DNA of 64,000 nt from Nepenthes gracilis (taxonomy: Eukaryota; Streptophyta; Magnoliopsida; Caryophyllales; Nepenthaceae). The number at the start of each line of letters is the position of its first letter. Position 1 is the first letter of the stretch. The stretch is taken from positions 4,097,087 to 4,161,086 of the forward strand of contig BSYO01000019.1 of the NCBI GenBank assembly GCA_033239525.1, written 5' to 3'. The notes under the pieces were generated by a model, which had not been told where the DNA came from, did no database searches, and saw only the letters and a program-made list of their open reading frames with translations. Positions 45,952 to 57,935 of this stretch are shown here, piece after piece. The position numbers were made by a program, and so were the translations under genes.

Positions 45952-46632
45952 TGTTGAGAGTCACTCCCGTAAAGAAGCTATTGTAATCGAATAACTTGGG
46001 CGGAGCACAAAGGTGGAGTTTCATAAAGGAATGAAGTTCTGGTCAACGGGGAGTTGACCGGATGACGGTCAACGGGTTGTTGACCAGTTTGGCGGAGGAG
46101 TTGGTTAGTTTCTCCAAGATATTTCAAGAGGGCAAATTTCAGACGGTCAATGGAGATATTGACCGGTTTTGTGAAGAATGCAGACGACCCACTGTGCGTC
46201 GCCCACCAGGCAATACAAGACAATGTCAGCTCAGTAGATCTTCTAGAAATACATAATCTCAGACGGTTTTGCAGGAGCCGTATTTTTTTTGGACAGGGGA
46301 ATATTCATATTGTTGGAAGGAATTATTTCTGTCTTTTTATGTATTGAATATTGCCCCATATATATCTTTTTGTATGTGGAGAGTAGGTAACACAAAGAGA
46401 GAGTAAGAGAAAAAAACGGTGAATGAGTGCTCTTCGATTTTTTCTTTGTTCTCTACTGTTGTCTCCAAAAATCTCATAGTGAAATACGTTTCAGTGGACG
46501 GATTGTCCCGTAGTTTTTTCCTTGATTGAGAAGGGTTTTCCACGTAAAATATCTTGTGTTTATTGTTCTTCTTCGTCCTCATTTCTTATTGTCCTGTCCA
46601 ATCGGGAAAGTAGTCCGCCCTCTTCCCTGACA
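45952..46632 (+). mobile_element. Copia 3' LTR
   Basis: 681 bp, the same length as the 5' LTR, from TGTTGAGAGTCACTCCC to CTTCCCTGACA. It is preceded by the purine-rich GAAGGAAAGT. Six TTGACC/GGTCAA hexamers occur in the U3 part, one more than in the 5' LTR. The right TSD GATTG follows at 46633-46637. Confidence 0.95.
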
Positions 46633-48180
46633 GATTGTTGTTGTAAATGAGAAGGCTCCTAGCAACACATTGATCAGTTGTTCTCAGGTTGACATTGATC
46701 TTGAGTAGCATAATCAAGATTTCGGTGTGCATTTGACCTATTTGGGTCAGCATGATCCAGGATCTGATCATGGTGTGGATTTGGTGGGCCCTGAGGCTTC
46801 TTTGTTTCTAGGTGATCAGGATGCTGAGTATAAACCACTGAAAGAAGCAATCCGGGTAGCTAATGAGCTTCTAAGCTCCATCCCTTCTCATGCTGATTGT
46901 CCATGCCATGCTCCTAATTTGGTTGTGAATGATTAGCCCACATCTATTGGAAACCAGGACATTCAAAACCCGTCAGTCACTCAGATTCATACGCCCAGCT
47001 CTTGTCAACAAGAAGACATTAGTATGATTTGGCACCATGATGCAGAGGTAGTGTTTGTGAACCCATGTTCCTATAGGGATGATCCTTGCCCTGCTCCAGG
47101 ACAGCCCGTAGCTATAGGTTTGGAGCAAGAGGATTTCACAGATGAGTGGAAGGCCACCAGAGGTTTTGGAACTTCTATTGACTTGAAGGATCTTTCATTT
47201 GTCCAGAGGACGAAGCTGACAGTGAGGGCTGATGAAGATAGCTGCGTTGAACCAGTTGAAAACTCGCTCTACAGGATTGGGATGGATTCCCAGCCTCCAC
47301 CCCTTGATGCTGTGAAACCAATCTTAAAGTCCCATTTGATTACCCCTCAGCAAAGGCAGATTCGTGCAATAAGGAGCAGGAGGATTTGCATATTACCTCC
47401 TATTATGGGACTGACCCTACAAGCAGATCGAAGGTTGGCTCAACTATAGAATCCTCAATTTCTCCCGATGTTCTTTACGAAGATGTTGATGAACTGCGTC
47501 AGTTGGTTGGTGTTACTTATAAATTAGACTCCGTATTGACGTCCCCTTCATTGAAGCCAGCTACTGAGGAATGTGAGTTTAGATCAGGTGTTCTTAAGCA
47601 TAGCCCATATCCTGTCTTGCCCCTTGCTGTTTTGCCCTTTGCTGAGAAGCATGAACCTATTCCTGACCATATACTCCGAAGAGATATATCTGCTGTAAGA
47701 GATAGTGTGCTACTATGTAATATTGCATCATCTGAAAGGCGGGAAACAGGTTTCCTGAGAGCTCCGGTATCATTTGAGGATGCGAGTATAGATCATAGAG
47801 GATCATCAAGCCGTGGAGAGGGAGCAGGCCATGACATGGCTGTTCCAACTTTTGATGATGTGGAGTCGAAGATGGCAATGATTGAGGCCCAGATTGCTGC
47901 TAAGGCGGCATCACCAAATTGTGCTAGTAGGATTGCAACTAAAGTTGAGCATTTGTAGAGGAAATTGGTGGAGCTTAAAGCTAATCGTTGCCTGGCACTG
48001 ACACCACTACACCTGCCTAGTTGCTCCCAAGCAGCCCGTGGTTATGTTCCAAATGAGGTTGCTGTTTGGTGTGAGGTTGTTGCACAGGATGTGAGATTTC
48101 ATGGTGCTATTGAACCCCCCAGCTGCCCTCAGGGGTCTTTTGTCGAGTGGGTTGATGACCTGCTTTCATTTGCTCAGTAG
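46633..48180 (+). pseudogene. LINE ORF1, C-terminal extension after the Copia insertion, broken
   Basis: Coding-like stretches continue with shifts and stops: 46727-46936 (HLTYLGQHDPGSDHGVDLVG), 47024-47449 (HHDAEVVFVNPCSYRDDPCP), 47386-47958 (SRIATKVEHL at its end) and 47965-48180, ending WVDDLLSFAQ and TAG. The composition is that of a low-complexity plant LINE ORF1 tail. No endonuclease (WNVRG-type) or RT motif is seen, and I cannot assign a domain. Confidence 0.6.
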
Positions 48181-48568
48181 GCAGTAGCAGGGAAGCTCTT
48201 AAAGGGTCGGAGACGATGAAAACCCACTTCAAAGACTCCAAAGGGCTCGGTTGCTAAACATGTTGGAGCCTACAGATCTAGCTGATGTGTCTTCTGGTGG
48301 CCATTTGAATGCTGAAGTTGCTTCAGCTTTGAAACTGGAACCATTCCAGTTGGTTGATGGCTAAAGATTGGTTGGTAGATGGTTTTGGCCGGTTTTTATT
48401 TCCTTGTGTAATTTTCTTTCGTTTTCATGATTATTTCATGGTGTACTCGCGGAATACCCTGGCGGCTATGTTCTATCTCTAAGTTAGCAAAACACTTGGA
48501 ATTAGAATATAGTTTTGTGTACCTTTTCTTTTAATCAAATTTTACTGACTTACCAAAAAAAAAAAAAC
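48181..48568 (+). mobile_element. LINE 3' UTR and poly-A tail
   Basis: No reading frame. It ends TTTTACTGACTTACC followed by 13 A (48555-48567) and one C before the TSD. This is typical of plant L1 3' ends. Confidence 0.8.
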
Positions 48569-48580
48569 TATGTAGCATAC
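48569..48580 (+). repeat. Right TSD of the LINE (12 bp)
   Basis: Exact copy of 39729-39740, TATGTAGCATAC. Confidence 0.92.
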
Positions 48581-51500
48581 TTTTTTAGCTTTATGCTCAT
48601 TATATTATTTTTAACCCTTCCTTATTAGAAGGCTTTTGAAGACTTGTAGGATTTTAGACAAACGACATCTAAAACTTTGGTTATTTTAAATTTTTCATTC
48701 AAATTTATATTTGATTTATCTTAGGGTTTGTATTTAGGTTTCATATTTTTGGAAGATTGATATATATGTTATTATTTGCAGTTGTATTATTTGAGATTAT
48801 TGCTCGACTTGTTCATGTTAGGTCTATGCAGTTTGAAATTATTCTAATAGCATGGATATTCGTATAGATTTTTTCTCATTATTGTTAAAAATTTTGAAGG
48901 TTATCTTTCCTTACGAATAAGTTAGATGAGTAGGTTATTAGATTATTCATTTCATTTGTCGAACGAGGTGGTTTAGTTTGATCCTATTTTTGCTGTCGAG
49001 TATCGAAGGTATTATATCATTTTGGTTTTAACTACAATCATGTCCAATCTGATTATTTTGCTCTTTGTGCTTGGATTCATTTAAAAAAGGAAAGAAAAAT
49101 TTTACTCAAACTTATTCAATCAATTATTTATTTATCTGTTTGGGTTAGAGTTTCACATGTTGGTGGCTTAAACATTACGTCTAAAAGAATTTTTACCAGC
49201 CATCCATGACAAAGCCACAAACTAAGCAACACTGCTAGAAGGATTTTTTTCGGGTGCTCGTAAGATGGCTGCAAGTTGGCCACTCAACCAGTTATCTAGA
49301 GTATAAACAATCCTAATCTGATTTTTAAGGAATCTAAAAGGCATTTTTTTATACAAAAGAGCATTGCACAAAGAGAGAGAAAAGGTTCGGTATCTGACTA
49401 AGATCTGATTCAAATTTCATTCTTTACAAAGATAAAATATTTTGATCTAATATCATTTCTAAAACATATTACCATTTGATTTCTCATTTTTATTTGTACA
49501 TCTTCTCTAGTGGGTTGATATGTGTTAGGGTTATTTTTAATTGATCATTTACTCAAATTGTAGTCCAGTGATTTTGAAGGCAGTTATATTTATAACTAGT
49601 CACTTCTATAGTAGACATTTCAAAATTTATCATATATTTTTTTATTAATTAAGAAGAGTTTTTTTACTTTAAATATTATCATATAATTCATGTTTACTTA
49701 ATTACATGAAAAAATCTAAGGAATTTTTTCCATTGTGTCGACTATGTGCGTCTTCGAACGTCAAGTAAATTTCACATGTCACTCTGCAATTGGAAGGTCC
49801 TCGGCTACGACTTACCCAATTAAGGGCGAGGAAAGCGCTGTCACTTTTAATATAGGAAATGATCGGTGGTGATCGCTGTTATTCAACTAATTTTAATTAA
49901 TTAATTAATAATATATTAATTTAATATCTCTTGTCACTCAATTTCTAGTAGCTCTGGCCAGAATTGAGTTTGGGTTTAAATTTATATATAAATTTATAAC
50001 AATTAAGTCAGATCGAGTCAAATACAGCTGATTACCCTAATAAAAAATTATAATTGTATCAGATTATAATCTATTTTTAATTATTTTTTAGAATTAATAT
50101 TTACATAAAGTACTTAAAAAATGGAATACTCTAAAGTTTTTAATATCTAAATTTAAATCTTACCTAAATATATATTTAGATAGCAAATATTTACATAAAA
50201 AAGTAATTAGTTACACATAAATATAACATATAGAAGTAAAATTTTTAAACTTGATATTTATTAAAATAAAAAAATATATATTCACAAAAAAGTTATATTT
50301 GGGCCAGATCAAGTCAGTCACTTCTATCATTGACTACGTGCTGCTCTAAAATTAATCAAGCCTAATTTTTTAATTGTGCTTATACATAATACTGATATGC
50401 ATTAACTAAATCTTATAAATTTTTAGGTCGGTGGGATCAAATCTATCGGAAATCCAATTTTAATAAGTTGTATTTTCTACCCTCTGGCTTTTAATCAAAC
50501 AAATAAAATTTAACATTAAATAAAATTTTAAAATATATAATTATTTTTTAATATAGTATGAATATTTTAATTTTTTTAAAAAAATATACTGTATTTTTTT
50601 AAATATTGAACACTATACGTAGATATAACGGGTGAGAATGCATATTAGGAAATGCATAGCAACCCTCTCAACTCAGGTGGTGGTGCCCCGAATATGGCTA
50701 AGGACAGATATCTATATTTCTTATTTTTGTATTTTAAAAATTATTTAAAATTAAAATTGTATATTACGTATTTTAAATAAGGAATTACTAAAGTATGAAG
50801 AACAACATGGAGTAATAAATGCTATAAATGCATAGATAAAACATAATTTCATTAAAAAGAATGAACAAAATTGACTGGTGCTGATATTTTATTATTTTTA
50901 TTAATGATTAACCAAAACGTTGTTATTAAATGTTTTCACATATGCTCTTTTATTTGTAAACATATTGTATTTTTTGTTAACTTAGGATGCTAATAACCAA
51001 TAAACGAGAAGGGGTTAGACTAGAATACGTATCAAGCATGAATTCATAATTTTCTTTTCCAATGTCAAGTTTCATTGGACTTTTTTTAATTATTCTCTCT
51101 GAATTAGGGCTTCGATCTCCCTTTGGATAATTCTTCAATATTCAATGTTGTGCTCGGAAAATTAATGATAGTGGAAATGCTTTTATTGATCCCTGTTGCG
51201 GTATTCTTGATTTGCACCAGCGATTTCAAAAATTTTTCATTTTGGATATGCATTGAGACAATAATTCTTGTGACAGCGATTGCCACAAGGTTTAATGGCA
51301 CGCGCGTTGGGCACAAGTCGAGACTGATTTGGTGTTTCTTTTGGCGGCCAGTGCCTCCATTTGCTTCTTCTTTCCATTCTAAGGTTGTCCTTAGTTAGGC
51401 TAGTAAGCCAGTTTTTCCCATTGTTTGCCCTCATTTGTCCACTCTGCAAAAGTATAGGTCATGATAGCTGCTTCTTCCTCTAAGAAAGTCTTAGAATCAT

Positions 51501-52077
51501 GTTTAACTAGTGATTAAAAGTAGTTGCACGGCAGCACATCACCATGTATGTTGAGTTTTACCTCATCAGTGAGGTTCGAAATGCTTCGTGCTTGACATTG
51601 AATCAAATGAGGAAGCAATTTTGATTCTTATTGGCTGTCTGTTTAGTTCTAATTAAATATCAGAGTTGTGTCTCTTTTCTTTTGCTAAAGGCAAAATGCG
51701 ATGGAAAATTGGTTGGTAATTCCTAAATACATTTGAATGAATTTGGTTATCACATGTAAAACTAAATCATAGCATCTCCCTTTAAAGTTGAGGAGAAACA
51801 TTAGCATAGGGTTGCGTCCCCAACCAACATATGAAAGTTGATCGCTATGATCCATTGTATCGGTACTTCCATCACATGGCTTAAAGGTTAACATCTAAAA
51901 CTTAGTGGGAAGTAGCTACTCTAAAATTTTTTATGTAAAAGGAGTTCGACCAATTTACATTGATGGACCCAGTGAGATTCATTGAATAACTTGTTTTTAG
52001 TTCTTTTTATTCTTTTTTTTTCACTTTAGTTGTGGAAGCTACTCTCTAAGCATTGAGAAATGTCTTTAATTCAGTGT
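48581..52077. other. AT-rich intergenic stretch, no gene recognised
   Basis: The first few hundred bases probably continue the DNA interrupted by the LINE. A less AT-rich patch lies at 49,735-49,870, and 50,640-50,710 is also less AT-rich. No LTR ends, TIRs, tRNA or conserved protein motif were seen. The only frame of note is the short one at 51,123. Confidence 0.5.
51123..51398 (+). CDS. Small hydrophobic frame, uncharacterised, probably not a gene
   Basis: The 91-codon frame begins MDNSSIFNVVLGKLMIVEML, if TTG or a lost ATG is accepted as its start. It has two hydrophobic stretches (about residues 14-32 and 40-54) that could span a membrane. The tail is basic and Pro/Ser-containing. No homologue is recognised, and the minus strand has an overlapping frame of similar length. 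No promoter or splice evidence supports it, and chance is the simplest explanation. Confidence 0.15.
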   Translation: MDNSSIFNVVLGKLMIVEMLLLIPVAVFLICTSDFKNFSFWICIETIILVTAIATRFNGTRVGHKSRLIWCFFWRPVPPFASSFHSKVVLS

Positions 52078-52082
52078 GGTGT
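52078..52082 (+). repeat. Possible left TSD of array D (GGTGT)
   Basis: GGTGT precedes the first D LTR, and GGTTT follows the third at 62162-62166 (4 of 5). The sequence after the second LTR (CTCAT) does not match, which favours one insertion unit spanning all three LTR copies. Confidence 0.5.
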
Positions 52083-52900
52083 TGTCACGATCCAAAAACA
52101 CAATACACGCAGGTCAAAAATAAAATCAAAAATTAGATATTCCATCAGCCATAAAAACCTAACTCGGGTGTAATAGTCATACACAAATAGGACCTGATAT
52201 AATAAAACCCGCACAAGATCTCATCGGATATAAATCCGGATAAATATAATACATCACCTACTATCCACAATCGCAAGGGAAGTATTGAACATAACAACTC
52301 ATCAACATAATTCTATAACTCCAATATTTCTCATACAATGATCAGGGCTTTCATCTGACCATAAATAATAGCCATAACACATCATCAGGATCAGAAATAT
52401 ACCAATCATAACAGCTCCATTCGCCGATAGAGATATCCGAACTAGATCACGTCCAAGCTCCTATAAGCGTATCCATACCACTAGTTTGAAGGGATAAAAT
52501 ATGAAAATGTGATCCTAAAGTTCAGTAAGTATTATCGTATAATACAATACTCATAAATCAGAAGTAGGGATATTGTATAACAATCACGTAAAATAAAAAC
52601 ACAATATCCGTAAAATTCCTAAAAACCAAGGAGATGTCTCGTACTAAATCATCGTCCGTATTAAATAGTCCATCCGGGACATATTCGTAATAAATAATAA
52701 TCCAGTCAAATATTATAAACGATATCATATCATATGATCCGAGGTTAATTAAGCCGCAACCATCACTACATCAATGTGAGATACATACCATTGTCCGGAT
52801 CTAAATCTCATAATACAGAAATCGAGAGAAGACCATCGGAACTAAAACATAAATCAAAATACGTTCTGGGTTTATCACATATTTATACGTACAAGACATT
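52083..52900 (-). mobile_element. Array D LTR1, part 1
   Basis: It starts TGTCACGATCC and matches 58,374 onwards (AACACAATACACGCAGGTCA shared). It is split at 52,900 by solo LTR C. The last five bases ACATT are that insertion's TSD. Confidence 0.85.
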
Positions 52901-52990
52901 TGTAATGCCCTGATATTTTATAAAGGAGATCGAAATTTAACTTGGGTAAAATTAGACTAATTTCGTATAAAAATAAAATAAAATAAAATA

Positions 52991-52993
52991 ATA

Positions 52994-53034
<41 letters not shown>

Positions 53035-53065
53035 CGTAATAATAATAATAATAATAATAATAATT
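52991..53065. repeat. (TA)n and (AAT)n microsatellites
   Basis: About 14 TA units to 53,032 are followed by about 9 AAT units from 53,036 to 53,065. Both lie near the start of solo LTR C. Confidence 0.95.
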
Positions 53066-53256
53066 GCAAAACAAACCCTCCCCAATGCCACCTCACCTTT
53101 CCTCTCGAAGCTTCTTCTCTGCGTTCGCCGTCCCCACTTTCTCTTTCTCTCCCTCTCCTCGCGCTCGCAACGGCCTCTGCAGAAAACCGTTCGAATCTGC
53201 CACATCGGCCTAACGCCCGATTCCTCCTGCTCCCTCACCGTTTCGTCTCCATGGTC

Positions 53257-53263
53257 TATATAA
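53257..53263 (+). promoter_or_regulatory. TATA box of solo LTR C
   Basis: TATATAATCCGAGCG after GGTC is the best TATA match in the LTR. A CT-rich and GC-rich block precedes it and the splice-donor-like GGCAAGTG lies about 330 bp downstream. Confidence 0.5.
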
Positions 53264-53989
53264 TCCGAGCGCTGGTGTGTGTATGCGGACGAGTGGAAAG
53301 GCAGAGAAGTGATGCTGTGAGGATGAGCCAAGAGAGATTGGTGCTTCGGGAAGCCATTTCTGAGGCGTCTTCTTCCATCGCCGTGGTCGATTTCGCTGTT
53401 GTGCCGTGCCTGGTTGCTGTCGTCGACCCTGCTGCCATTGCCGTCATCGATTGGTTCCGAAGCCACCATCACAAATCCGATCCGAACACTTCAGTTAAAG
53501 CCGTCGCCGCCATTTGCTGAGGCCGCCGTTGACATTGCTGTTGAGCCGAAGCCAAAGCTGCCATCGCAAACCCTAGCCGTCTCTCCAGGCAAGTGAATTC
53601 CGTTTACTGTCATGTCTCCTCTGTTTGCAAGTGTTCCTCTACTGTCAATATTATTCGAATTTCAAGTGAATCCTCAAATCCCTCTTCCTTCCTCTGTATT
53701 TTGGTTGTGCTGCTTGAATCTGCTTCTCTCTCTCTCTAACTTCACCAGCGGTGATTTCGGGTTGTGTGTGTGGTCAGTGAGAAATTGATGGGAGAGAAGG
53801 GTTAATAAACCTGTTTTCGTGCCCGGTTTTTTTGTGGGTTGAGGAAACAGAGCTTCGGGCTCTGTTTTCTGGCAGCAGACGGAAAGTGAGGGGTTCATGA
53901 ATTCAGAGGGTAAAAATTATGGTATATTTTGTACGCGTATATATATTTTGATTCGGTATGTGATTTGGTTACTTGAAGCAGTGTAGGTC

Positions 53990-54600
53990 CATATCTGTGT
54001 ACTGGCGTGGGTGTGCTTTGTGTGTGCTGTAGGTTCGAGAAGCAGCTGAGCTGCTGTGTGTGCGTGTGTGGGTCGTGTTCGGTTTGTGTGGTGTGTGAAG
54101 CAGCAGAGCTGCTGTGTGGCCGTGTGTGTGTGCGTGGAAAGCAGCCGGAGCCGTGCGTAATGGCCGGCGTAGTGGACGGCCGGTGTGTACGGTGGAGTTG
54201 GTCGGCGGTGGTGATCGGTGGAGTGCGTTGTGAGCGTGTGTGCGTCTGTGAGCCGAAGGCAGTGTGTGGGCGTGAGATGGGTGAGAGCCCAACGTGTGTG
54301 AGTGAGGGTGTGATTTGGGCTGTAGGCCCAAGTGTGTGGAGAGTGTGAGTGAGGTGTGTGTGTTAAGTGTGTTGGGCCATAGGCCCAAGTGTGTGTGTGA
54401 GTATGTGTGGTGTGTTGGGCTGGGCCCAAGTGTGTGTGTACGTGAGAGTGTTGGGCTGGGCCCAAGTGTGCATGTATATGTGTGTAAGTGGATGTGTGTG
54501 TTAGTGTATTGGGCTGGTCAGAATTGGGCCCATTATGTGCTTAATATAAATTTGGGCTGAGCCAGAATAGGTATGATGTGTGTTGGGCTGGGCCCAGTGT
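53990..54600. repeat. GT-rich tract and TGGGCC-containing degenerate repeat in solo LTR C
   Basis: From 53,990 the plus strand is dominated by GTGTGTG. From 54,310 to 54,600 a unit of about 35-45 bp recurs about six times, built on TTGGGCTGGGCCCAAGTGTG. TGGGCC/GGCCCA is the core of plant site II (TCP-factor) elements. Its location downstream of the TATA box makes a promoter role uncertain. Confidence 0.7.
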
Positions 54601-56216
54601 GCTGTTATAGAATGATAGTAGACGTGAGTTAAGTGGGTATATTAGTGGGCCATTGTTGGGCTGAAAATTAAAAATGGTGAACATGTATATGTGTTATGAG
54701 CATATATATATATATATATATTTAGTTATATATATATATATATATATATTGATATATTGGTACACGTGTGTGTACGATAGAGAACATAGAGAACGTTTAC
54801 ATTTTGCGTAAAAGAGGTAATTGCCGTGTTCGGGATTCTAGAAATCGACGGAGCTTATTAAATTAATTGGGGTTGAGAATTGAAATAAAAATATTGTTGG
54901 CCTTAGTCGTAGGCGTCGCTCCGAGATAAAGTATAAAAATAGTGAAATAGTGGAGTCGATCATATCTCGACCTTTGTATTCCTTTTGAACGTTCTGAGAC
55001 ACGTTCCTTTGTGTTGAATTTGATTGTGTGAGTACGGTCTGGTCAGCACTGAACGACGTTCTGTTTTTGATGTTGCAAAGCGTTCTTTGCGTTATACTCG
55101 GTGTGTGAGTATGTATATTTGTTGGCTTCTTACGGTCAAGGTTGAGGAGAGTGTGTGAAAATATTAAAGTATCGGGTTGAATGGGGGGCTTTGGCACTTT
55201 AATGTGGTCTACACTTATCCGATACTGATTTCCGTATCCTGGTGGATTGAGGTACGTTGCCTAGTGTGGCGGGATGCTTATGGCCCTGTGATCATCGTAG
55301 ATCATGATATCGAGGATATCATGGCGGGAGATGCTGGGTTTGACGTGTGAGTTGTCTTCCGTACTGGTAGAGTCGGAAGAGGAGCATGATGTTGAGCATG
55401 CTCGGGAGACGTCTGTATTGTGTGAGGCAGAGTCTCGGTGGACCATAGATTTGGTCGGAGGTCAAACTTGCGAGCATCAGGTAGCCCGTTACAGAAGTAC
55501 CCGGTGTCGGGGGAATATACTGTGACCTTTGGATCACAAAGTGGCGGAATAAGATCAGGATGATTTCTTTGTGATATTCTATGATTGTGAGTACCTCATT
55601 TGTTTGTGGCGGTATCCTTGTGTGGATCTGTGATACTCGGATTTGATGGAATCCATGTTGTATTATTATCGTGAGTATCTTTGGTCGTTCTTCGACATAT
55701 GGGCCGGGAAATCCCCAATATCGTTGATATCGGATTCGTGGGATTACCACTGTTTATTGGCACTCTTCTTGTTTTTTGGATGTTCGGTCTTGTGGGACCC
55801 ATTTGCCTTGAGTCGTGTTTACGACGTGTTGTGTCCGTCTCGGATATAGTAGGATGCTGTGTATGTTGAGACCTTGGTAGATGGTATCCGAGATCGTTAT
55901 TGTTGTTAGCGTTTTTGATTATATCGATTCTTTGGGTTTTTGGCTCACCTTGTGTTTTCTTGGCTCCAGTTGAGTTGGCAGCATTTTAGCTCGGATGATA
56001 TGCATGGGCAGATGGTTCCAGTAGCAGAAGGATGGAATTTATTTTGTTATTGTAATTATGTATTTTATTTTTGTTGAGCTGATCATGATGTAGTCATTGA
56101 AATGAATGAGATGTTTGATATGTGGAATTTATGTTTATTTGGGTTTTAAATTTTTAGTCCGCGTGAGCGACTCGAGTCACATGATTGAGTATTCAGGCTC
56201 GGGTGCCCACAACATT

Positions 56217-57296
56217 CCTATCACCCAACTGTCGGCCAATCAGTGTATCTCAAAATCACCCTTCACCCAAATACATGCTGAACTACAATTTATGCGTGAA
56301 ATCGGAAAACTAAAGATAAATATTATTAACTTGAAGAAAGGTTGTTCTCGTTCGGTAACCACGGCTATATCGATTGCTATTTACGCCAGCAGCTCAAGGT
56401 TATCCGTGTACTCTATCTCCCATAGATTAGGAACTTGCTTACTATATTTTACCACCCGCGGCTTTGGGTGCAACCTCAAGTTTTAGTTATATATTAGGAT
56501 ATCTGAATATATTAGTTTTTCGTTAATTCCTTACAATGGTTCTCATTTAAATACATAGTGGGGTAGATCAACTACTAAACGTCTCAATCTTCTTTCCGAC
56601 AGAAGCGGCCATATCATATATGAACCCGTCGGGACTAAAGCTCCTCATCGGGAGTGGTACCAATAACTTGTGCCTCGAATCACATATAATGACCCATCGG
56701 ATCTCGAACTATCATGGTCCCGTAGTGACCCCCGCCCCCAGCAGCATGCATGATGAATGCAAGACCTAGTTCATGATTCCACAATATATGGATACACAAA
56801 ATATATATTACTATCCGGGTATCCAAAAATCCTCCAAATTATAAATACCAGTGGAAAACCATCACACGATCAGTAAAACATACTTGCATGTACATAATTA
56901 ATAAATTGGGGGTATATAAAAATATATACATGCTAGTAAAATCTCCAAGAGTTGCCAAAACAAATCAGAAATTAAATCGGACCAAGAATAGGGTAAGAGG
57001 ATACCTGCCTCGACTTTATAGTCCACAGATTTGAAGAAAAGATATCCCAAAACACCCGATTGGGCCTTTCTTTCTCCTGCCTCACACATGTCTGCACGCT
57101 GCCCTTCGTCTCTCTTCTGCACACGGCTACCACGCCACTGCCACTGTCTCATTCAGCTACCACTGCGGCCTCACCCGCAACCACCATCGTCGCCACCTAT
57201 CTCTCTCTCCTCTCCCTTCTCCTCCTTCTTTGGCTACGAAAAATCCAAAATAATAATAAATATTAAAATAATCCAAATAGAATCTGGAATATTACA
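56217..57296 (-). mobile_element. Array D LTR1, part 2
   Basis: It resumes after TSD ACATT with CCTATCACCCAACTG and matches D LTR2 from 59,190. It ends GAATATTACA, the TGTAATATTCC start on the minus strand. The motif CGAGGCAGGTATCCT (minus, 56998-57012) sits at the conserved position. Confidence 0.85.
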
Positions 57297-57935
57297 CTCT
57301 CCCCTCCTTATAAAAATTTTATCCTCAAAATTTACGCAGATCATTATTTGAATAAATAAGAACAATTCTTCCGGATTTAGCCTTGATCAAAAGATTCCTC
57401 AAAAAAAAATCTGATCCTTAACACTAAATCTTTCTATCCCAATATCGGAACCAAAATCCCAACATAAAATAGCTCCTCGAAATCAACAACAATTCACGCT
57501 CGATAACATGCCAAGGATCAACCCATATTCCTCTCAACATACATACACAAAATACATCATAGAGTTCCATCAAACTCGGATAACACAAATATGTTGAATA
57601 CCTCTCCAATTCACTGTGAAACCTCAAAAGGTTTATCAAACCTCAACCTCAATCTATCTTTTGCCCTTAATACTTGATATTCTTCTCTTCATGATACTTT
57701 TAGAAATATCTGACTGCTCTTCTAGATCATCCAATCAGGCTGCAAATCTGATCTCTTGTTTCAATCCTCAAATCAAATCTTATGACTGATAACAGTGAAT
57801 CCATACACTTGCACTACACAACTTTGATTGATTATCTGCTTCCAATGGCAATCAAACGCCTCAAAATTAGTATACCTTGCAATCTTCTTATCTCGATAAT
57901 GTGTTGACTGCCAAACTCGAGAATGACGTTCTTAT

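Larger units (their letters stand above)
41216..46632 (+). mobile_element. Full-length Ty1/Copia element (Tork-like), defective
   Basis: This 5,417-bp element has two 681-bp LTRs, a tRNA-Met PBS, a gag-pol in one frame, a short polypurine tract (45941-45951) and a perfect TSD (GATTG). Domain order is gag, protease, integrase, RT, RNase H, the Copia order. I counted about 36 differences between the LTRs by eye (about 5%), so it is not a very recent insertion. Three in-frame stops and lost catalytic residues mean it cannot move by itself. The Tork assignment comes from motif style (RT region TAFLHGEPEEEIYMEQPEGF). Confidence 0.93.
39741..48568 (+). mobile_element. ORF1-only LINE (L1-type), interrupted by a Copia element
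   Basis: After removing the Copia insertion the element is about 3.4 kb. It contains a gag-like ORF1 with a DUF4283-type domain and a zinc-knuckle region, a long C-terminal extension, a 3' UTR and a 13-A tail (48555-48567). A full plant L1 has an ORF2 of over 1,200 codons with endonuclease and RT; no trace is visible. It therefore resembles the ORF1-only HAL1 type of non-autonomous LINE. An internal deletion of ORF2 after or before insertion is the alternative. Confidence 0.8.
52901..56211 (+). mobile_element. Solo LTR C, 3.3 kb, inserted in D LTR1
   Basis: The insertion runs from TGTAATGCCCTG to GGTGCCCACA and is flanked by a perfect TSD ACATT (52896-52900 and 56212-56216). It has no internal region, PBS or pol. 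A TATA box (TATATAA, 53257-53263), a CT-rich leader and a CCAGGCAAGTGAATTCC motif (53584-53600) follow the same layout as the A and D LTRs. It contains a TA repeat (52991-53032), an AAT repeat (53036-53065), a GT-rich tract and a TGGGCC repeat array. Reading frames in the leader are not supported as genes. Confidence 0.85.

Noticed and set aside
49735..49870. Less AT-rich patch as a host exon or promoter
   Set aside because: No frame, splice-site pair or recognisable protein similarity could be seen. It stands out only by composition.
53917..54465. 182-codon His/Thr-rich frame on the minus strand of solo LTR C
   Set aside because: It is a translation of the GT-rich and TGGGCC repeats, with low-complexity frames open on both strands at once.
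57011..57020. TATAAAG on the minus strand as promoter of D LTR1 (also 59991 and 61396)
   Set aside because: It lies only about 10 bp upstream of the splice-donor-like motif, too close to produce a transcript containing it. It may be part of that conserved block instead.
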